Positions 51,085-60,922 of a stretch of DNA of 64,000 nt are shown here, one piece after another. The position numbers were made by a program, and so were the translations under genes. The stretch is from assembly GCF_003858645.1 (NCBI RefSeq), contig NZ_RQJP01000002.1, positions 248,001 through 312,000 on the forward strand, in the 5' to 3' direction. Each line of letters opens with the position of its first letter. Positions within the stretch are counted from its first letter, which is position 1. The notes beneath the pieces are model-generated. The model did no database searches, was not told the DNA's origin, and saw only the letters and a program-made list of their open reading frames with translations. Source of the DNA: Larkinella knui (GTDB lineage Bacteria; Bacteroidota; Bacteroidia; Cytophagales; Spirosomataceae).

Positions 51085-51420
51085 TTAGTAGTTAAAAATC
51101 CGGCCGATTTCCAGAATTTGTTTTAAGATTGGTAAGGTTAATCGGCCCTTACTGGTTAACGTATATTCTACCCGCGGTGGAATTTCGGCGTATACTTTGC
51201 GGTCCAGCACGCCCAAAGCGACCAGGGCTTTCAGCTCTCCGGCCAGCACTTTTTCGCTGATGGCCGGCAAACTTTCATTCAGTTCGCTGTAGCGTCGGGT
51301 CTCGTCGCCCACCAACAGAATGATGTATAATCGCCATTTTCCGGAGATTATCTTCAGTGCCTGACCGATCAGCACCAGATCCGGATTAACAGGCAGGTCA
51401 TGTTGGTCGTTTTTGGTCAT
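51085..51420 (-). CDS. HxlR family transcriptional regulator
   Basis: A 111-residue winged-helix regulator. The family core runs LIGQALKIISGKWRLYIILLVGDETRRYSELNESLPAISEKVLAGELKALVALGVLDRKVYAEIPPRVEYTLTSKGRLT. The redox-sensing cysteine found near the N-terminus of many HxlR proteins is absent, and there are no cysteines at all. It precedes the desaturase by three bases and probably regulates it. The start at 51420 was chosen because the longer reading frame adds an unrelated tail. Confidence 0.88.
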   Translation of the reverse strand: MTKNDQHDLPVNPDLVLIGQALKIISGKWRLYIILLVGDETRRYSELNESLPAISEKVLAGELKALVALGVLDRKVYAEIPPRVEYTLTSKGRLTLPILKQILEIGRIFNY

Positions 51421-51787
51421 TGTTCCTTGCGGGATGAAATAATACCGGTTAAGGATTAAACCTCGCACGGAACATAGGCATTAAAAGGTTAAAAAATTCG
51501 TATCAGCAAGAGCGAAACAGTACTCTTCCCGGTAGCCGTCCCAAACGGCACAGGTTGATCACTATAAAAAGAGGATTGGAATACGAAAAGAACAGAAAGC
51601 CGATACAGAATGTAAATTAGGCTAACAACTTTGTAATTTACTAACAAGATTTAAATTTCCAACACGGCGACACGCTAATTCATACCTGAATACGATCCCG
51701 CTCCATCAGATGACTTTAAAACGAAACCGGGGTCGCTTTTAGTACAAACGACCCCGGTTTTCGGTGTCAGAAGCCTTCGCTTCAACC
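51421..51787. other. Intergenic region without a recognised gene
   Basis: This 367-base gap contains upstream DNA of the HxlR gene and, at its right end, the terminator of the SusD gene. No reading frame of note, repeat or RNA-like structure was seen in 51480-51720, which is AT-rich. Confidence 0.5.
51724..51760 (-). terminator. Intrinsic terminator of the susCD operon
   Basis: AAACCGGGGTCG (51724-51735) pairs with CGACCCCGGTTT (51749-51760). On the minus strand it follows the SusD-like gene stop and continues into CGTTTTAAAG. Confidence 0.85.
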
Positions 51788-53203
51788 TCACTTATCCCAC
51801 CAGAGTGGCGTCGACAGCGGCACTTCGGCTGGCACATGGGCACCGTTTTTCGATGTTTCACCGTTCGGGTAAGCGGCTCTCCGAATGAAGGTCGGCAGGG
51901 CCGCATTCAACGGCAACCGGAATCCTTTGTATTTGTAATCGTACCGCCGGGCGTCGTTCCAGGCTTCCGGATTCAGATACGTCGCTACGTATTTTTCCTT
52001 TAAAATCAGATCGAGCGTCAGCGCTGCCGGGCCGACACCCACCGCCGGATTGGCAAGATACGCATCACGGGCCGCTGCTGTCACCCCGTATTTGTCCATA
52101 TTGGCCGTAATACCGGCCCGATAAGCCGCATACGCCCGGGCTTTGTCGCCCGCCCGGAAAGCCGCTTCGGCTTCAACAAACTTCATTTCGGCATACGTCA
52201 CAATCAACAGCGGGGACGCGTCGCCGGTCAGCGGTGAATTGAGCGAAATGTAATTTTCGTCCTTCACGGTATTGTTTCCGCCCACATTGCCCTGTCCGTT
52301 GCGGGTTCCCTTGTAGTCGTTGTTGACGGTTTTGTCCGTAATTTTTTCAATGCGCGGATCCACAACGCCGTAGGTTGTCCCGTTCAGGTGATTGACAAAC
52401 TGGTCGGAAAGCCAGCCATCGAGGTTCAGAGCCGCGTTGTCGCGGGCCACCTGCGCCCACGGATTCCGCAGCAGAAAAGACGCCATCTGCGCATCATCGG
52501 CGTTGGACGTATACGACTTCGAAACCGCATCCAGCACGTCGGCCGGTTTGTAGGTACTGGTCTTGGACACCTTGTTGAGCATCCGGGCTTTCAGGGCGTA
52601 AGCAGTTTTGGTCCACGCTGCCGTGTTGCCTTTGTGAATCAGATCATTAGCCCCGGACAGTTTAACTTTGGAATCGGTTTTGGCCAGTTCGGCAATGCCT
52701 TCATTCAACAGCGTCAAAGCCGTGGCATACAGCGTTTCTCCGGTATCATAGTTGGGCGTCAGCGTGGTTCCGGTAAACGCATCGGAGAAAGGGGCCGCGC
52801 CAAACACATCCGCAATCAGGGTCAGGTGATACGACAGCATGACATCGGCCACACCCACGTATTCGGAAGCACCCTGCTCCTGCGCCTTGTTTTTGAGATC
52901 ATATAAATCGGCCATTCCGAAATAGACCGCGTCCCAGGTCGCCGTATAATCCGTTACCTGGTAGGTGTCCGTCGATCCGGCGGTTCCCGGACTGGCCAGG
53001 TATTGCACAAAATAAGAGGTCGTATTGGCAACCCGCTGCGAATTCAGGGCGGTTTTCTGCGTCGTGGTCGACAGCAGCGAAGCCAGCGGAGGATTGGCAA
53101 TCAGGTTCGGATTGTCTTTCAGGTTAAAATAATCCTTGCAGCCACCCAGCCCGATTAGCAGCAAGGTCAGCAGCGGAAGTAGTAATTTATGATTCAATTT
53201 CAT
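51788..53203 (-). CDS. SusD/RagB-like outer-membrane lipoprotein
   Basis: A 471-residue surface lipoprotein of the SusD family (the SusD-like_2 subgroup by its start). The ATG at 53203 gives a lipoprotein signal with lipobox LGGC (Cys20 or so) followed by KDYFNLKDNPN. Helical repeats (YVQYLASPG..., MLSYHLTLIADVFGAAPFSDAF) match the nutrient-binding fold. It caps the SusC barrel encoded immediately upstream and binds the polymer or oligomer before import. The ligand is unknown because no glycoside hydrolase or peptidase is beside it. Confidence 0.9.
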   Translation of the reverse strand: MKLNHKLLLPLLTLLLIGLGGCKDYFNLKDNPNLIANPPLASLLSTTTQKTALNSQRVANTTSYFVQYLASPGTAGSTDTYQVTDYTATWDAVYFGMADLYDLKNKAQEQGASEYVGVADVMLSYHLTLIADVFGAAPFSDAFTGTTLTPNYDTGETLYATALTLLNEGIAELAKTDSKVKLSGANDLIHKGNTAAWTKTAYALKARMLNKVSKTSTYKPADVLDAVSKSYTSNADDAQMASFLLRNPWAQVARDNAALNLDGWLSDQFVNHLNGTTYGVVDPRIEKITDKTVNNDYKGTRNGQGNVGGNNTVKDENYISLNSPLTGDASPLLIVTYAEMKFVEAEAAFRAGDKARAYAAYRAGITANMDKYGVTAAARDAYLANPAVGVGPAALTLDLILKEKYVATYLNPEAWNDARRYDYKYKGFRLPLNAALPTFIRRAAYPNGETSKNGAHVPAEVPLSTPLWWDK

Positions 53204-53229
53204 GATAATCAGCAAGATAAAGGTGATAC

Positions 53230-56200
53230 TTAAAAACCAGCCTGGAGCGTAAACAGCAGGCTGCGGACCGCCGGGTAGGTAAAGCCCGTGAACCCGTCGA
53301 CGTTGCTGCCGCTGCTGGTGGAACTGGTTTCGGGATCGTAGCCGGAATACCGGGTCCACAAGGCCAGGTTGTTCCCGGTAACGCTCAACCGCACACTTTT
53401 AACGAATGAGTTTTTCAGCACCGAAACCGGTAAAGTATACGCCAGACTCGCGGAGCGAAGCCGCACCCAGGAAGCATCTTCGATGAAGTTTTCAGACACG
53501 CCCCGGTATACATTCCGGTAAAAACCGTTCGTATAATCGACGCCATCCGGCCCCTTGCCCTGTCCCAGCCACACGGCTTTCGTGTTCGGCGTTCCGTCGG
53601 CCAGAACACCTTCAAAAACTTTGGTATCATTGCGGTTTTCCGTGTATTTGGCAATACCGAATGCCGCAAAAAAGTTATCCAGCTGGTTGTAGCGATCCTG
53701 CCCAACCCGCGCGTCGACCAGCGCAGAAAGCGTAAAATTACCGTACCGCAGCGTGTTGGTGATCCCGCCGATCCAGTCGGGTTGCGAATTCCCAATCAGC
53801 TTCTGGGCCGTGCTAACCACCGGAAAACCGTTGGCCCCAATCACAATGGGCCGGTCTTTGTCCAGGATCGTGGGATTTTCCTCCGACGAATTGGCATAAT
53901 ACCGCTTGTAGGTCCGGCCGTAGAGATTGCCGTAAGCATACCCTGGAATCAGCTTCATCGAAACCGTTGCGTTGGCGTAGCCGTACTGCGAAGCGTAGTT
54001 GATTTCCGTCAACCCATTACGCAGGCTCAGAATCTTGTTGCGGTTTGCCGAGAAATTCAGGTTGACGTCCCAGTTCAGTTTGCCTTTCCGGATCGGCGTT
54101 GCGCGCAGAATTACCTCAATCCCTTTATTCCGCATCGAACCGGAATTGATGGCGGCTTTCACGTAGCCCGTCGACGAGGTTACATCCACCTGAATAATCT
54201 GGTCTTTACTGATCGAGTGGTAATAGGTCAGATCCAGGCCGAGCCGGTTGTTCAGAAAGCTCATTTCCAAACCGCCTTCGTAGGTGTCCGTAAACTCCGG
54301 ACGCAGGTTCGGGTCACCCAGCAGCGAGCCACGGGTAAAACCGGTCGAGCCGGATGGCAGACTGGTGTAGGCCGAATACCCTGTAATGGTCGAATACGGA
54401 GCCGCATCCTTCCCGATTTTGGCGTACGAAGCCCGCAGCTTCCCCATTGTGATAAACGCAGGCAGTTTGAACTGCTGCGAAAAAACGTACCCCAGACTGG
54501 CCGACGGATAAAAAAACGAGTTGTTGGGTGCCAGCAGCGACGACGTGATGTCGTTCCGGCCGGTCAGGGTCAAAAACAGAAAATCTTTGTAATCCAGCGT
54601 CAATTCCCCGAAAATACCCATCAGGCGGTAATCCTCCGCCGACTGCGAGGGTGTGATGGTTTTGGCGTTGCGCAGATCAAAATAGTTATAAACCGTTAGC
54701 TCATTGCCTTCCGCACCGAACGACCGAATCCGGCGGTCGTACAGGTCATGACCAACCCGCAGCGTTGCGTTCAGAGCTTCGCCAAATTTGGTGTTGGCGC
54801 TGGCGGCAAACGTTGACGTAATGGCTCTGAAATTGGTGTGATATTGGTAAACGAAACCCAGGTCATTGTCTTCATACAGGTATTCGCCCGCGGTGCCGGT
54901 TGGGCCGGGGGCCGTCCGCTTCCGATCTTCCGAATACGTATCCAGACCGACGCGGTAGTTGAAGGTCAGCCAGGTCAGGGGTGAATAAACGAAGTTCAGA
55001 CCACCCACCAGCCGGTTGACATTATCCCGCAATTTGTTCGTCATGGCCCCGTAAATGGGGTTTCCGTTGCCGTATGTCTTGTAAGACCCATCCGGATTCA
55101 GGTAATCCCGGACGTCGTAGCGCGGTGACCAGTAGCTCAGGCTTTCGTTGTACCGATCGGCATTATACCGGTCTCCGCCCGAGTTGATGAAGTTCAGATT
55201 CGCATTCGTACTGAACTTTTCACTAAACTTTACATTGGTATTTAACCGCACCGACAGTTTGTTGAAATTCGTAAACGGAATGACGCCTTCGTGGCGCAAA
55301 TGACCGATGGATGACAGAAAGGTAATCTTGTCATTGCCGCCCGAAAAAGACAGGTTGTTCTGGTATTGCTTGCCGGTATTGTAGGCGTCCTTAAAGTGAT
55401 TGTACAATTTTTTCGGGTGCGTCGGATCGATCTTGATGGCTTCGGCCACGGTGGGTCCCCACGAAGGAAAAAAGTCCTGCGGGTTGTAGACGCCCGAATA
55501 GCCAATGGTGTATTTATCCTGAACTTCCGGAAATTTATTCACATTTTCGACGCCGAAGGTGCTGCTGAAGTTGGCCCGCAGCGCCCCGGTTTTCCCCGAT
55601 TTGGTCGTGATGACCACCACCCCGTTGGCACCCCGCAAACCGTACAAAGCCGTAGCCGCCCCGCCTTTCAGGATGTTGATGGTTTCAATGTCGTCGGGAT
55701 TGATGTCGGCCGCCCGGTTTGACATGCCCCGAAATTCGGCCCCGGAATTGGTCGTACCGGTGGAGGTGCTGTTGTCAAACAAAACGCCATCGACCACAAA
55801 AAGCGGCTGATTGTCGCGAGTGGCATCGATGGAATTGATCCCGCGAATCAGAATGCGGGCTCCCTGACCGGGCGCACCGCCCGTGCTGGAAATGGTTACT
55901 CCGGCCACTTTTCCCTGCAACGCATTGACCAGATTCGGCTGGCGGTTTTGCACCAGTTCTTCCGAATTGACACTTTGCGAAGCATACCCCAGCGCCTTTT
56001 TTTCGCGGTTGATACCCAAGGCGGTCACCACCACTTCGTTCAGCATTTTGGAATCCTGTTTCAACGAAACGTTGATAGTTCGGCGGTTTTCCACCTTGAA
56101 TTCCTGCGTTTCAAATCCGATGTAACTGAAAACCAGGATGGAGTTCCCCGCATTGACCCGGAGGCTATACCGCCCATCCGCATCCGTTAATGTTCCGCTC

Positions 56201-56352
56201 GTTGTGCCTTTCACCGACACGTTGACGCCCGGCAAGGCCGTGTCCTCGCCATCACCCGTTACCCGGCCACTGACTTCAATCTGCTGCGCCATGACCAGCG
56301 ACGAGCAGAAAAGCAAAGCCATTCCTACATAAATTCGTACTAATTCTTTCAT
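53230..56352 (-). CDS. SusC/RagA-like TonB-linked outer-membrane receptor
   Basis: A 1040-residue outer-membrane import barrel. After a signal peptide (to about residue 22) come a carboxypeptidase-regulatory domain (about 25-100), the plug domain with the SusC signature region NEVVVTALGINREKKALGYA and IRGINSIDATRDNQPLFVVDGV, and a large barrel to the C-terminus (LLFTLQAGF). It moves a SusD-bound nutrient into the periplasm using TonB energy. The start at 56352 was chosen for its signal peptide. SusD follows 26 bases later. Confidence 0.93.
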   Translation of the reverse strand: MKELVRIYVGMALLFCSSLVMAQQIEVSGRVTGDGEDTALPGVNVSVKGTTSGTLTDADGRYSLRVNAGNSILVFSYIGFETQEFKVENRRTINVSLKQDSKMLNEVVVTALGINREKKALGYASQSVNSEELVQNRQPNLVNALQGKVAGVTISSTGGAPGQGARILIRGINSIDATRDNQPLFVVDGVLFDNSTSTGTTNSGAEFRGMSNRAADINPDDIETINILKGGAATALYGLRGANGVVVITTKSGKTGALRANFSSTFGVENVNKFPEVQDKYTIGYSGVYNPQDFFPSWGPTVAEAIKIDPTHPKKLYNHFKDAYNTGKQYQNNLSFSGGNDKITFLSSIGHLRHEGVIPFTNFNKLSVRLNTNVKFSEKFSTNANLNFINSGGDRYNADRYNESLSYWSPRYDVRDYLNPDGSYKTYGNGNPIYGAMTNKLRDNVNRLVGGLNFVYSPLTWLTFNYRVGLDTYSEDRKRTAPGPTGTAGEYLYEDNDLGFVYQYHTNFRAITSTFAASANTKFGEALNATLRVGHDLYDRRIRSFGAEGNELTVYNYFDLRNAKTITPSQSAEDYRLMGIFGELTLDYKDFLFLTLTGRNDITSSLLAPNNSFFYPSASLGYVFSQQFKLPAFITMGKLRASYAKIGKDAAPYSTITGYSAYTSLPSGSTGFTRGSLLGDPNLRPEFTDTYEGGLEMSFLNNRLGLDLTYYHSISKDQIIQVDVTSSTGYVKAAINSGSMRNKGIEVILRATPIRKGKLNWDVNLNFSANRNKILSLRNGLTEINYASQYGYANATVSMKLIPGYAYGNLYGRTYKRYYANSSEENPTILDKDRPIVIGANGFPVVSTAQKLIGNSQPDWIGGITNTLRYGNFTLSALVDARVGQDRYNQLDNFFAAFGIAKYTENRNDTKVFEGVLADGTPNTKAVWLGQGKGPDGVDYTNGFYRNVYRGVSENFIEDASWVRLRSASLAYTLPVSVLKNSFVKSVRLSVTGNNLALWTRYSGYDPETSSTSSGSNVDGFTGFTYPAVRSLLFTLQAGF

Positions 56353-56467
56353 AATTTCACTTCTCATAAGGTAAAAAAACAAATCTTATGGCAAGTTGAA
56401 CATTTATCCAAAATTTTGCAATTTTTGCTATTTAACAGAGAATCTTCTGCGACTTACAACCACCTCA

Positions 56468-57679
56468 ATGGATTTTTCTAAAAAAAACAAAGGAACTGCC
56501 TCCGTTTGGGCGGGCGAAACCGATCCCTTCTATAAAGGTGCTACCACCAGTCCGATTGTAAACAGTGTGGCGTTTGCCTATCACGACCTTGACGAATGGC
56601 ACGATGTGGCCACCGGGAAAGCCGAAGGTCATATTTACAGCCGGAACACCAATCCGACGGTTCACGTACTGGAAGAAAAAATCCGCATTCTGGAAGGAGC
56701 CGAAGCCGCCACGTCGTTTGCCACTGGCATGGGTGCCATCAGCAACACCTTGTTCGGCCTGCTGGCACCGGGAAAACGCGTGGTTTCCATCAAAGATACC
56801 TACGGCGGCACCAGCCGTCTCTTTCTGGATTTTCTCCCCACCTATCAGATCAATGTGACCCTTTGCGAAACCGGAAACCACGAAGCCATGGAGGCCGAAA
56901 TTGCCAAAGGCTGCGACCTGGTTTATCTGGAAACGCCCACCAATCCGACGCTGAAAGTGGTCGATATCAAGCGGTTATCGGCAGCCGCTCACCAAGTTGG
57001 CGCGGTCGTGGTGGTCGATAATACCTTTGCGACGCCCATCAATCAGAATCCGCTGAAACTGGGGGCGGATCTGGTGATTCACAGCGCAACCAAGTTCCTC
57101 GGCGGCCATTCCGACGCGATGGGCGGACTGCTCTGCGGAAAAAAGGAGCTGGTCGAGAAGGTTTTCCGGTTTCGGGAAATCAACGGCGCGAGTCTGCAGG
57201 CCGATCCGGCGTATCTGATTGCCCGCGGTATGAAAACGCTGGAACTCCGGATCGAGCGGCAAAACGCGTCGGCCCTGAAAATTGCCCGGTTTCTGAAAGC
57301 ACACCCAAAAGTCAATGATGTTTTTTATCCCGGACTCGAAACCCACCCCGGCCACGGCATTGCGAAGGAGCAAATGAGCGGTTTTGGTGGCGTCCTGAGT
57401 TTTTCATTGAAAGGCAGCTACGACGACGTGAAAACGTTTTTAACGAAACTCAACTTTGTCCATTTGGCCGCCAGTCTCGGATCGGTCAGCACCCTGGCCG
57501 GGCCACCCCGCACCACCAGCCACGTTGAACTGACCGAAGCCCAGCGCGCCCAGCTCGGCATTCCCGAAAGCCTGATCCGGTATTCGGTCGGCATCGAAAA
57601 TGTGGAAGATTTGATCGGTGATCTCACCCAGGCGCTAGCCGCGCTGGAAGCGGTTTTCGAAACGGAGAAAACCGTGTAA
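56468..57679 (+). CDS. Cystathionine gamma-synthase/lyase family PLP enzyme
   Basis: A 403-residue cytoplasmic PLP enzyme of the Cys/Met metabolism family. The family pattern is clear: YSRNTNPTVHVLEEKI, ATSFATGMGAISNTLFGLL, and the Schiff-base lysine in IHSATKFLGGHSDAMGG. Members carry out cystathionine gamma-synthase, cystathionine gamma-lyase, methionine gamma-lyase or O-acetylhomoserine sulfhydrylase reactions, and sequence reading alone cannot separate these. It diverges from susC and is 25 bases from the next gene. Confidence 0.9.
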   Translation: MDFSKKNKGTASVWAGETDPFYKGATTSPIVNSVAFAYHDLDEWHDVATGKAEGHIYSRNTNPTVHVLEEKIRILEGAEAATSFATGMGAISNTLFGLLAPGKRVVSIKDTYGGTSRLFLDFLPTYQINVTLCETGNHEAMEAEIAKGCDLVYLETPTNPTLKVVDIKRLSAAAHQVGAVVVVDNTFATPINQNPLKLGADLVIHSATKFLGGHSDAMGGLLCGKKELVEKVFRFREINGASLQADPAYLIARGMKTLELRIERQNASALKIARFLKAHPKVNDVFYPGLETHPGHGIAKEQMSGFGGVLSFSLKGSYDDVKTFLTKLNFVHLAASLGSVSTLAGPPRTTSHVELTEAQRAQLGIPESLIRYSVGIENVEDLIGDLTQALAALEAVFETEKTV

Positions 57680-57704
57680 TTTATTCATAACCCACTGTCA
57701 ATTC

Positions 57705-58781
57705 ATGAAAAAAATCGTACACTTCAAAACCGCTATCTTCCTTTTCTGGCTGATCCTGGCTATCTCACCATCCGGTTTTAGCCAGTCGAAAAAAAATAAA
57801 CCGGAACCCGCGCCCGCTCCGGCAACTCCGAACCTGGTGGAGCAACGGCTCAATCAGGAACTGGAACGCATCGTGAAACTGGCCAAGGGGAAAGTGGGCA
57901 TCTGTGCCCTTCACCTCGAATCGGGCCAGCAGATCAGCCTCAATCTGAAGGAGCGGTTTCCGATGGCCAGCACGATTAAAGTGGCGATTGCCGTGGAACT
58001 GTTGACCAAAATTGAAAAAGGCGAACTGTCGCTGATGACGATAGTTGATCTGCAACCATCTGATTTACACCCCGGAAGCGGTACCCTGGACGTACTTTTT
58101 AACAAACCCGGTGTTCAGCTTTCCGTGCAGAATCTGCTGGAGTTGATGATGGTGATCAGCGACAATTCGGCGACCGACATTCTGCTGCGGCTGGTGGGCG
58201 GGGTCGAACCCGTGCGGGAACGGTTGAAAATACTGGGCATTCAGGGCATGTCCATCGACCGGTCCATTATTCAGTTACTGGCTGACCTGGACGGCGTTAC
58301 GCTGCCCCCGATGGAGCAGTGGACGCTCGGTTTTTATGACCGGCTGACGAGCACAGTAACTCCGGAAATGAGACGTGCAGCCGCGCTGAAGCTGGAAACC
58401 GACCCGCGCGATACGTCTACGCCGGAAGCGATGGTCAACCTGCTGACCCAAATTTACCGCGGCAAAGCCCTCAAACCCGCCAGCCGCGATTTGTTGCTGG
58501 CGGTGATGGAGCGGTGTCGGGGCGGCCTCAACCGCCTGAAAGGGTATTTGCCACCCGCAACCGTTGTGGCCCACAAAACCGGTTCACTGGACGGCAGTGC
58601 CACGGATGACGTTGGTATTATCACACTGCCTGGAGATGCCGGACACATTGCCATTGCAGTTTTTGTTGGCGAATCGCCCCAGCCGCTGGAGCAACGCGAA
58701 CAAACGATTGCTCACGTAACCCGCACGATTTACGATTATTTCCTGTTCCAGCCGCCGGTTTTAGCCACAACGCCCCGTTGA
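57705..58781 (+). CDS. Class A beta-lactamase-fold serine hydrolase
   Basis: A 358-residue exported protein with a signal peptide (to about residue 27) and a proline-rich linker, then a class A beta-lactamase fold. The nucleophile motif is STIK (Ser89, Lys92), the second is SDN (152-154) and the third KTG (291-293). The stretch DPRDTSTPEAM also matches the class A pattern. The omega-loop residue Glu166 seems absent: after Arg186 the sequence reads RSIIQLL, with Ile at the usual Glu place, and an extra segment follows. It may act as a peptidase- or PBP-like hydrolase rather than a true beta-lactamase. The next gene starts one base after the stop. Confidence 0.82.
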   Translation: MKKIVHFKTAIFLFWLILAISPSGFSQSKKNKPEPAPAPATPNLVEQRLNQELERIVKLAKGKVGICALHLESGQQISLNLKERFPMASTIKVAIAVELLTKIEKGELSLMTIVDLQPSDLHPGSGTLDVLFNKPGVQLSVQNLLELMMVISDNSATDILLRLVGGVEPVRERLKILGIQGMSIDRSIIQLLADLDGVTLPPMEQWTLGFYDRLTSTVTPEMRRAAALKLETDPRDTSTPEAMVNLLTQIYRGKALKPASRDLLLAVMERCRGGLNRLKGYLPPATVVAHKTGSLDGSATDDVGIITLPGDAGHIAIAVFVGESPQPLEQREQTIAHVTRTIYDYFLFQPPVLATTPR

Positions 58782-58782
58782 T

Positions 58783-60276
58783 ATGAAGTCGATTCTTGTC
58801 GTTTTATTCACCTTCGGTGTCGTGACTGCGTTTGCCCAGAAAAAACCGACCGCCAAACACCTGCAGGAATTTGATGCGTATGTGGAAGCGGTTCGCAAAG
58901 AGTGGAACGTACCCGGTCTGGCCATTACGGTGGTCAAAGACAATCAGGTGATTTTCAAAAAAGGCTACGGTGTGCGGGAATTGGGCAAGTCCGACCCGGT
59001 CGATACGCAAACGTTATTCGCCTGCGCGTCCACGACCAAAGCCATGACGGTGACGCTGATGGGCATGCTGGTGGATGAAGGCAAAGTGGCCTGGAACGAC
59101 CCGGTTTATAAATACCTGCCGGAACTGCAATTTTCCGATCCGTATCTGACCCGCGAGGTACGCGTACGCGACCTGCTGACGCACAACACAGGAATTGGCG
59201 GCACCGACTTTTTTACGGGCGCGATGACGATTCCGGCCAACGAAATGTTCCGGCGCATGGTGTATGTCAAACCCAGTTATTCGCTCCGGTCGGGCTTTGT
59301 TTACCAGAACATCATGTATTCAGCCGCCGGACGAATCATCGAACGGCTCACCGGCAAACGCTGGTCGGAGGTGATGCAGGAACGGATTTTCGATCCGCTG
59401 GGCATGACCCAAACCGCTCCCAAACGGGGCCTCAGCAAGAGCACGAACATGACAAAACCGCATTTCAACGTCAACGATACCATTCGGGTGATCGACTACG
59501 GCGCGGACAGCGAAATCGGTTCGGCGGGGGCGGTCTGGTCGTCGGTCGACGACATGAGCAAGTGGATCATCTGCATGCTCGACAGCAGCAAATACAGCGG
59601 TGGGCGTCTGGTAAAGCCTGAAACCTGGGCCGAGATTTTCAAGCCGCAGACGATGTTTCCGGAAGACGAATACCCGACCATGCAAGTCCTGAAACCCAGC
59701 TGGATGACGTACGGTCTGGGCTGGTATCAACACGATTATAAAGGCCATAAAGTCAATTTTCATACGGGCAGCCTGGCCGGATTAACGGCCATTACGGGTC
59801 AGTTGCCCGACGAAAAACTGGGTGTTTATGTTTTCGGGAACTATGACCACGCCGAGGTGCGGCATGTGCTGCTTTACAAAACCCTCGACTGGTTTGCGTT
59901 GGGTGGTAACCGCGACTGGAACGCGGAGTTCAAAACGCTGTATGCGACCTTGAAACAGAACGATGGAAAAGCCGCCAAAGCCTTTCTGGAAAAGCGCGTT
60001 GCCAATACCGCACCATCGTTGCCGCTAAAAGACTATACCGGTACTTATTCCAGCCTTTTGTACGGAAAAGCCGTCGTCACGCTGGAGGATAACAAACTGG
60101 TTTTCAACATCAACGACAACGCCCTGAACGCCACACTGGCGCACTGGCACTTCGATACGTTTTATGGTCCGTACAAAAAAAACTGGTACGGAAAAGCGCT
60201 GGCGCGGTTTAGTCTCAACACTTCGGGAAAAATTGATTCACTGGTTTTTGGCGGGATGGATTTTAAGAAAGAATAA
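58783..60276 (+). CDS. Class C beta-lactamase-fold serine hydrolase with C-terminal DUF3471-like domain
   Basis: A 497-residue exported hydrolase. Signal peptide LVVLFTFGVVTAFAQ. Motifs: SxxK as STTK in ACASTTKAMTV, a tyrosine motif YQNIMY, and HTGSLAG as the third motif. The last 100 residues, from about 410, form the DUF3471-type lipocalin-like domain (YTGTYSSLLYGKAVVTLEDNKLVF) common to these enzymes. Likely substrates are D-amino acid peptides or esters. It is translationally coupled to the class A-like gene. Confidence 0.87.
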   Translation: MKSILVVLFTFGVVTAFAQKKPTAKHLQEFDAYVEAVRKEWNVPGLAITVVKDNQVIFKKGYGVRELGKSDPVDTQTLFACASTTKAMTVTLMGMLVDEGKVAWNDPVYKYLPELQFSDPYLTREVRVRDLLTHNTGIGGTDFFTGAMTIPANEMFRRMVYVKPSYSLRSGFVYQNIMYSAAGRIIERLTGKRWSEVMQERIFDPLGMTQTAPKRGLSKSTNMTKPHFNVNDTIRVIDYGADSEIGSAGAVWSSVDDMSKWIICMLDSSKYSGGRLVKPETWAEIFKPQTMFPEDEYPTMQVLKPSWMTYGLGWYQHDYKGHKVNFHTGSLAGLTAITGQLPDEKLGVYVFGNYDHAEVRHVLLYKTLDWFALGGNRDWNAEFKTLYATLKQNDGKAAKAFLEKRVANTAPSLPLKDYTGTYSSLLYGKAVVTLEDNKLVFNINDNALNATLAHWHFDTFYGPYKKNWYGKALARFSLNTSGKIDSLVFGGMDFKKE

Positions 60277-60330
60277 AAACCTTCTGTTTTTTCTGTGGTT
60301 ACCTACTTATAACCAATTCTTAATGTAATC

Positions 60331-60900
60331 ATGGAAAATCAGCAAAGATTGAAGGGAAAGAAAGTGGCGATTCTGCTGACTGACGGATTTGAGCAGGTCG
60401 AAATGACGGAGCCACGGAAGGCTTTGCAGGAAGCCGGTGCCGAAACGCATCTGATTGCGCCCAAAAGCGGTGTCGTGCGCGCCTGGGATATGAAAGATTG
60501 GGGTGATTCGTTCTCCGTCGATGTTATTCTGGATGATGCCGATGCCTACAGCTACGATGCGTTGCTGTTGCCGGGTGGCGTCTTAAATCCGGATAATCTG
60601 CGGCTTGAGAAAAAAGCCGTCGAATTTGTCCGGCACTTTTTTGAAGAACACAAACCGGTGGCCGCCATTTGTCACGCGCCCATTATGCTGATCGAAGCGG
60701 ATGTGGTGGAAGGTCGAACCTTGACGTCGTATCCGTCCATCAAAACGGATTTGATCAATGCCGGAGCCAACTGGGTCGATGAGGAAGTCGTAACCGATCA
60801 GGGGCTGGTCACCAGCCGCAAACCGGACGATATTCCGGCGTTCAACCGCAAAATGATCGAAGAAATTCGCGAAGGTGCCCACCAGGGACAACACGCGTAA
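60331..60900 (+). CDS. DJ-1/PfpI family protein (type 1 glutamine amidotransferase-like)
   Basis: A 189-residue cytoplasmic protein of the PfpI/YhbO branch of the DJ-1 superfamily. The nucleophile is Cys114 in AICHAPIMLIEADVVEGRTLTSYPSI, followed by His115; the acidic partner is Glu in QVEMTEPRKAL. Family members repair glycated proteins or detoxify methylglyoxal-like aldehydes and help survive stress. A clear terminator follows at 60923-60958. Confidence 0.92.
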   Translation: MENQQRLKGKKVAILLTDGFEQVEMTEPRKALQEAGAETHLIAPKSGVVRAWDMKDWGDSFSVDVILDDADAYSYDALLLPGGVLNPDNLRLEKKAVEFVRHFFEEHKPVAAICHAPIMLIEADVVEGRTLTSYPSIKTDLINAGANWVDEEVVTDQGLVTSRKPDDIPAFNRKMIEEIREGAHQGQHA

Positions 60901-60922
60901 GAAGTCGGTTTTCAATAGCGTT

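Noticed and set aside
53782-54699. A 305-codon open stretch on the plus strand
   Set aside because: Antisense to the SusC-like gene with no domain of its own.
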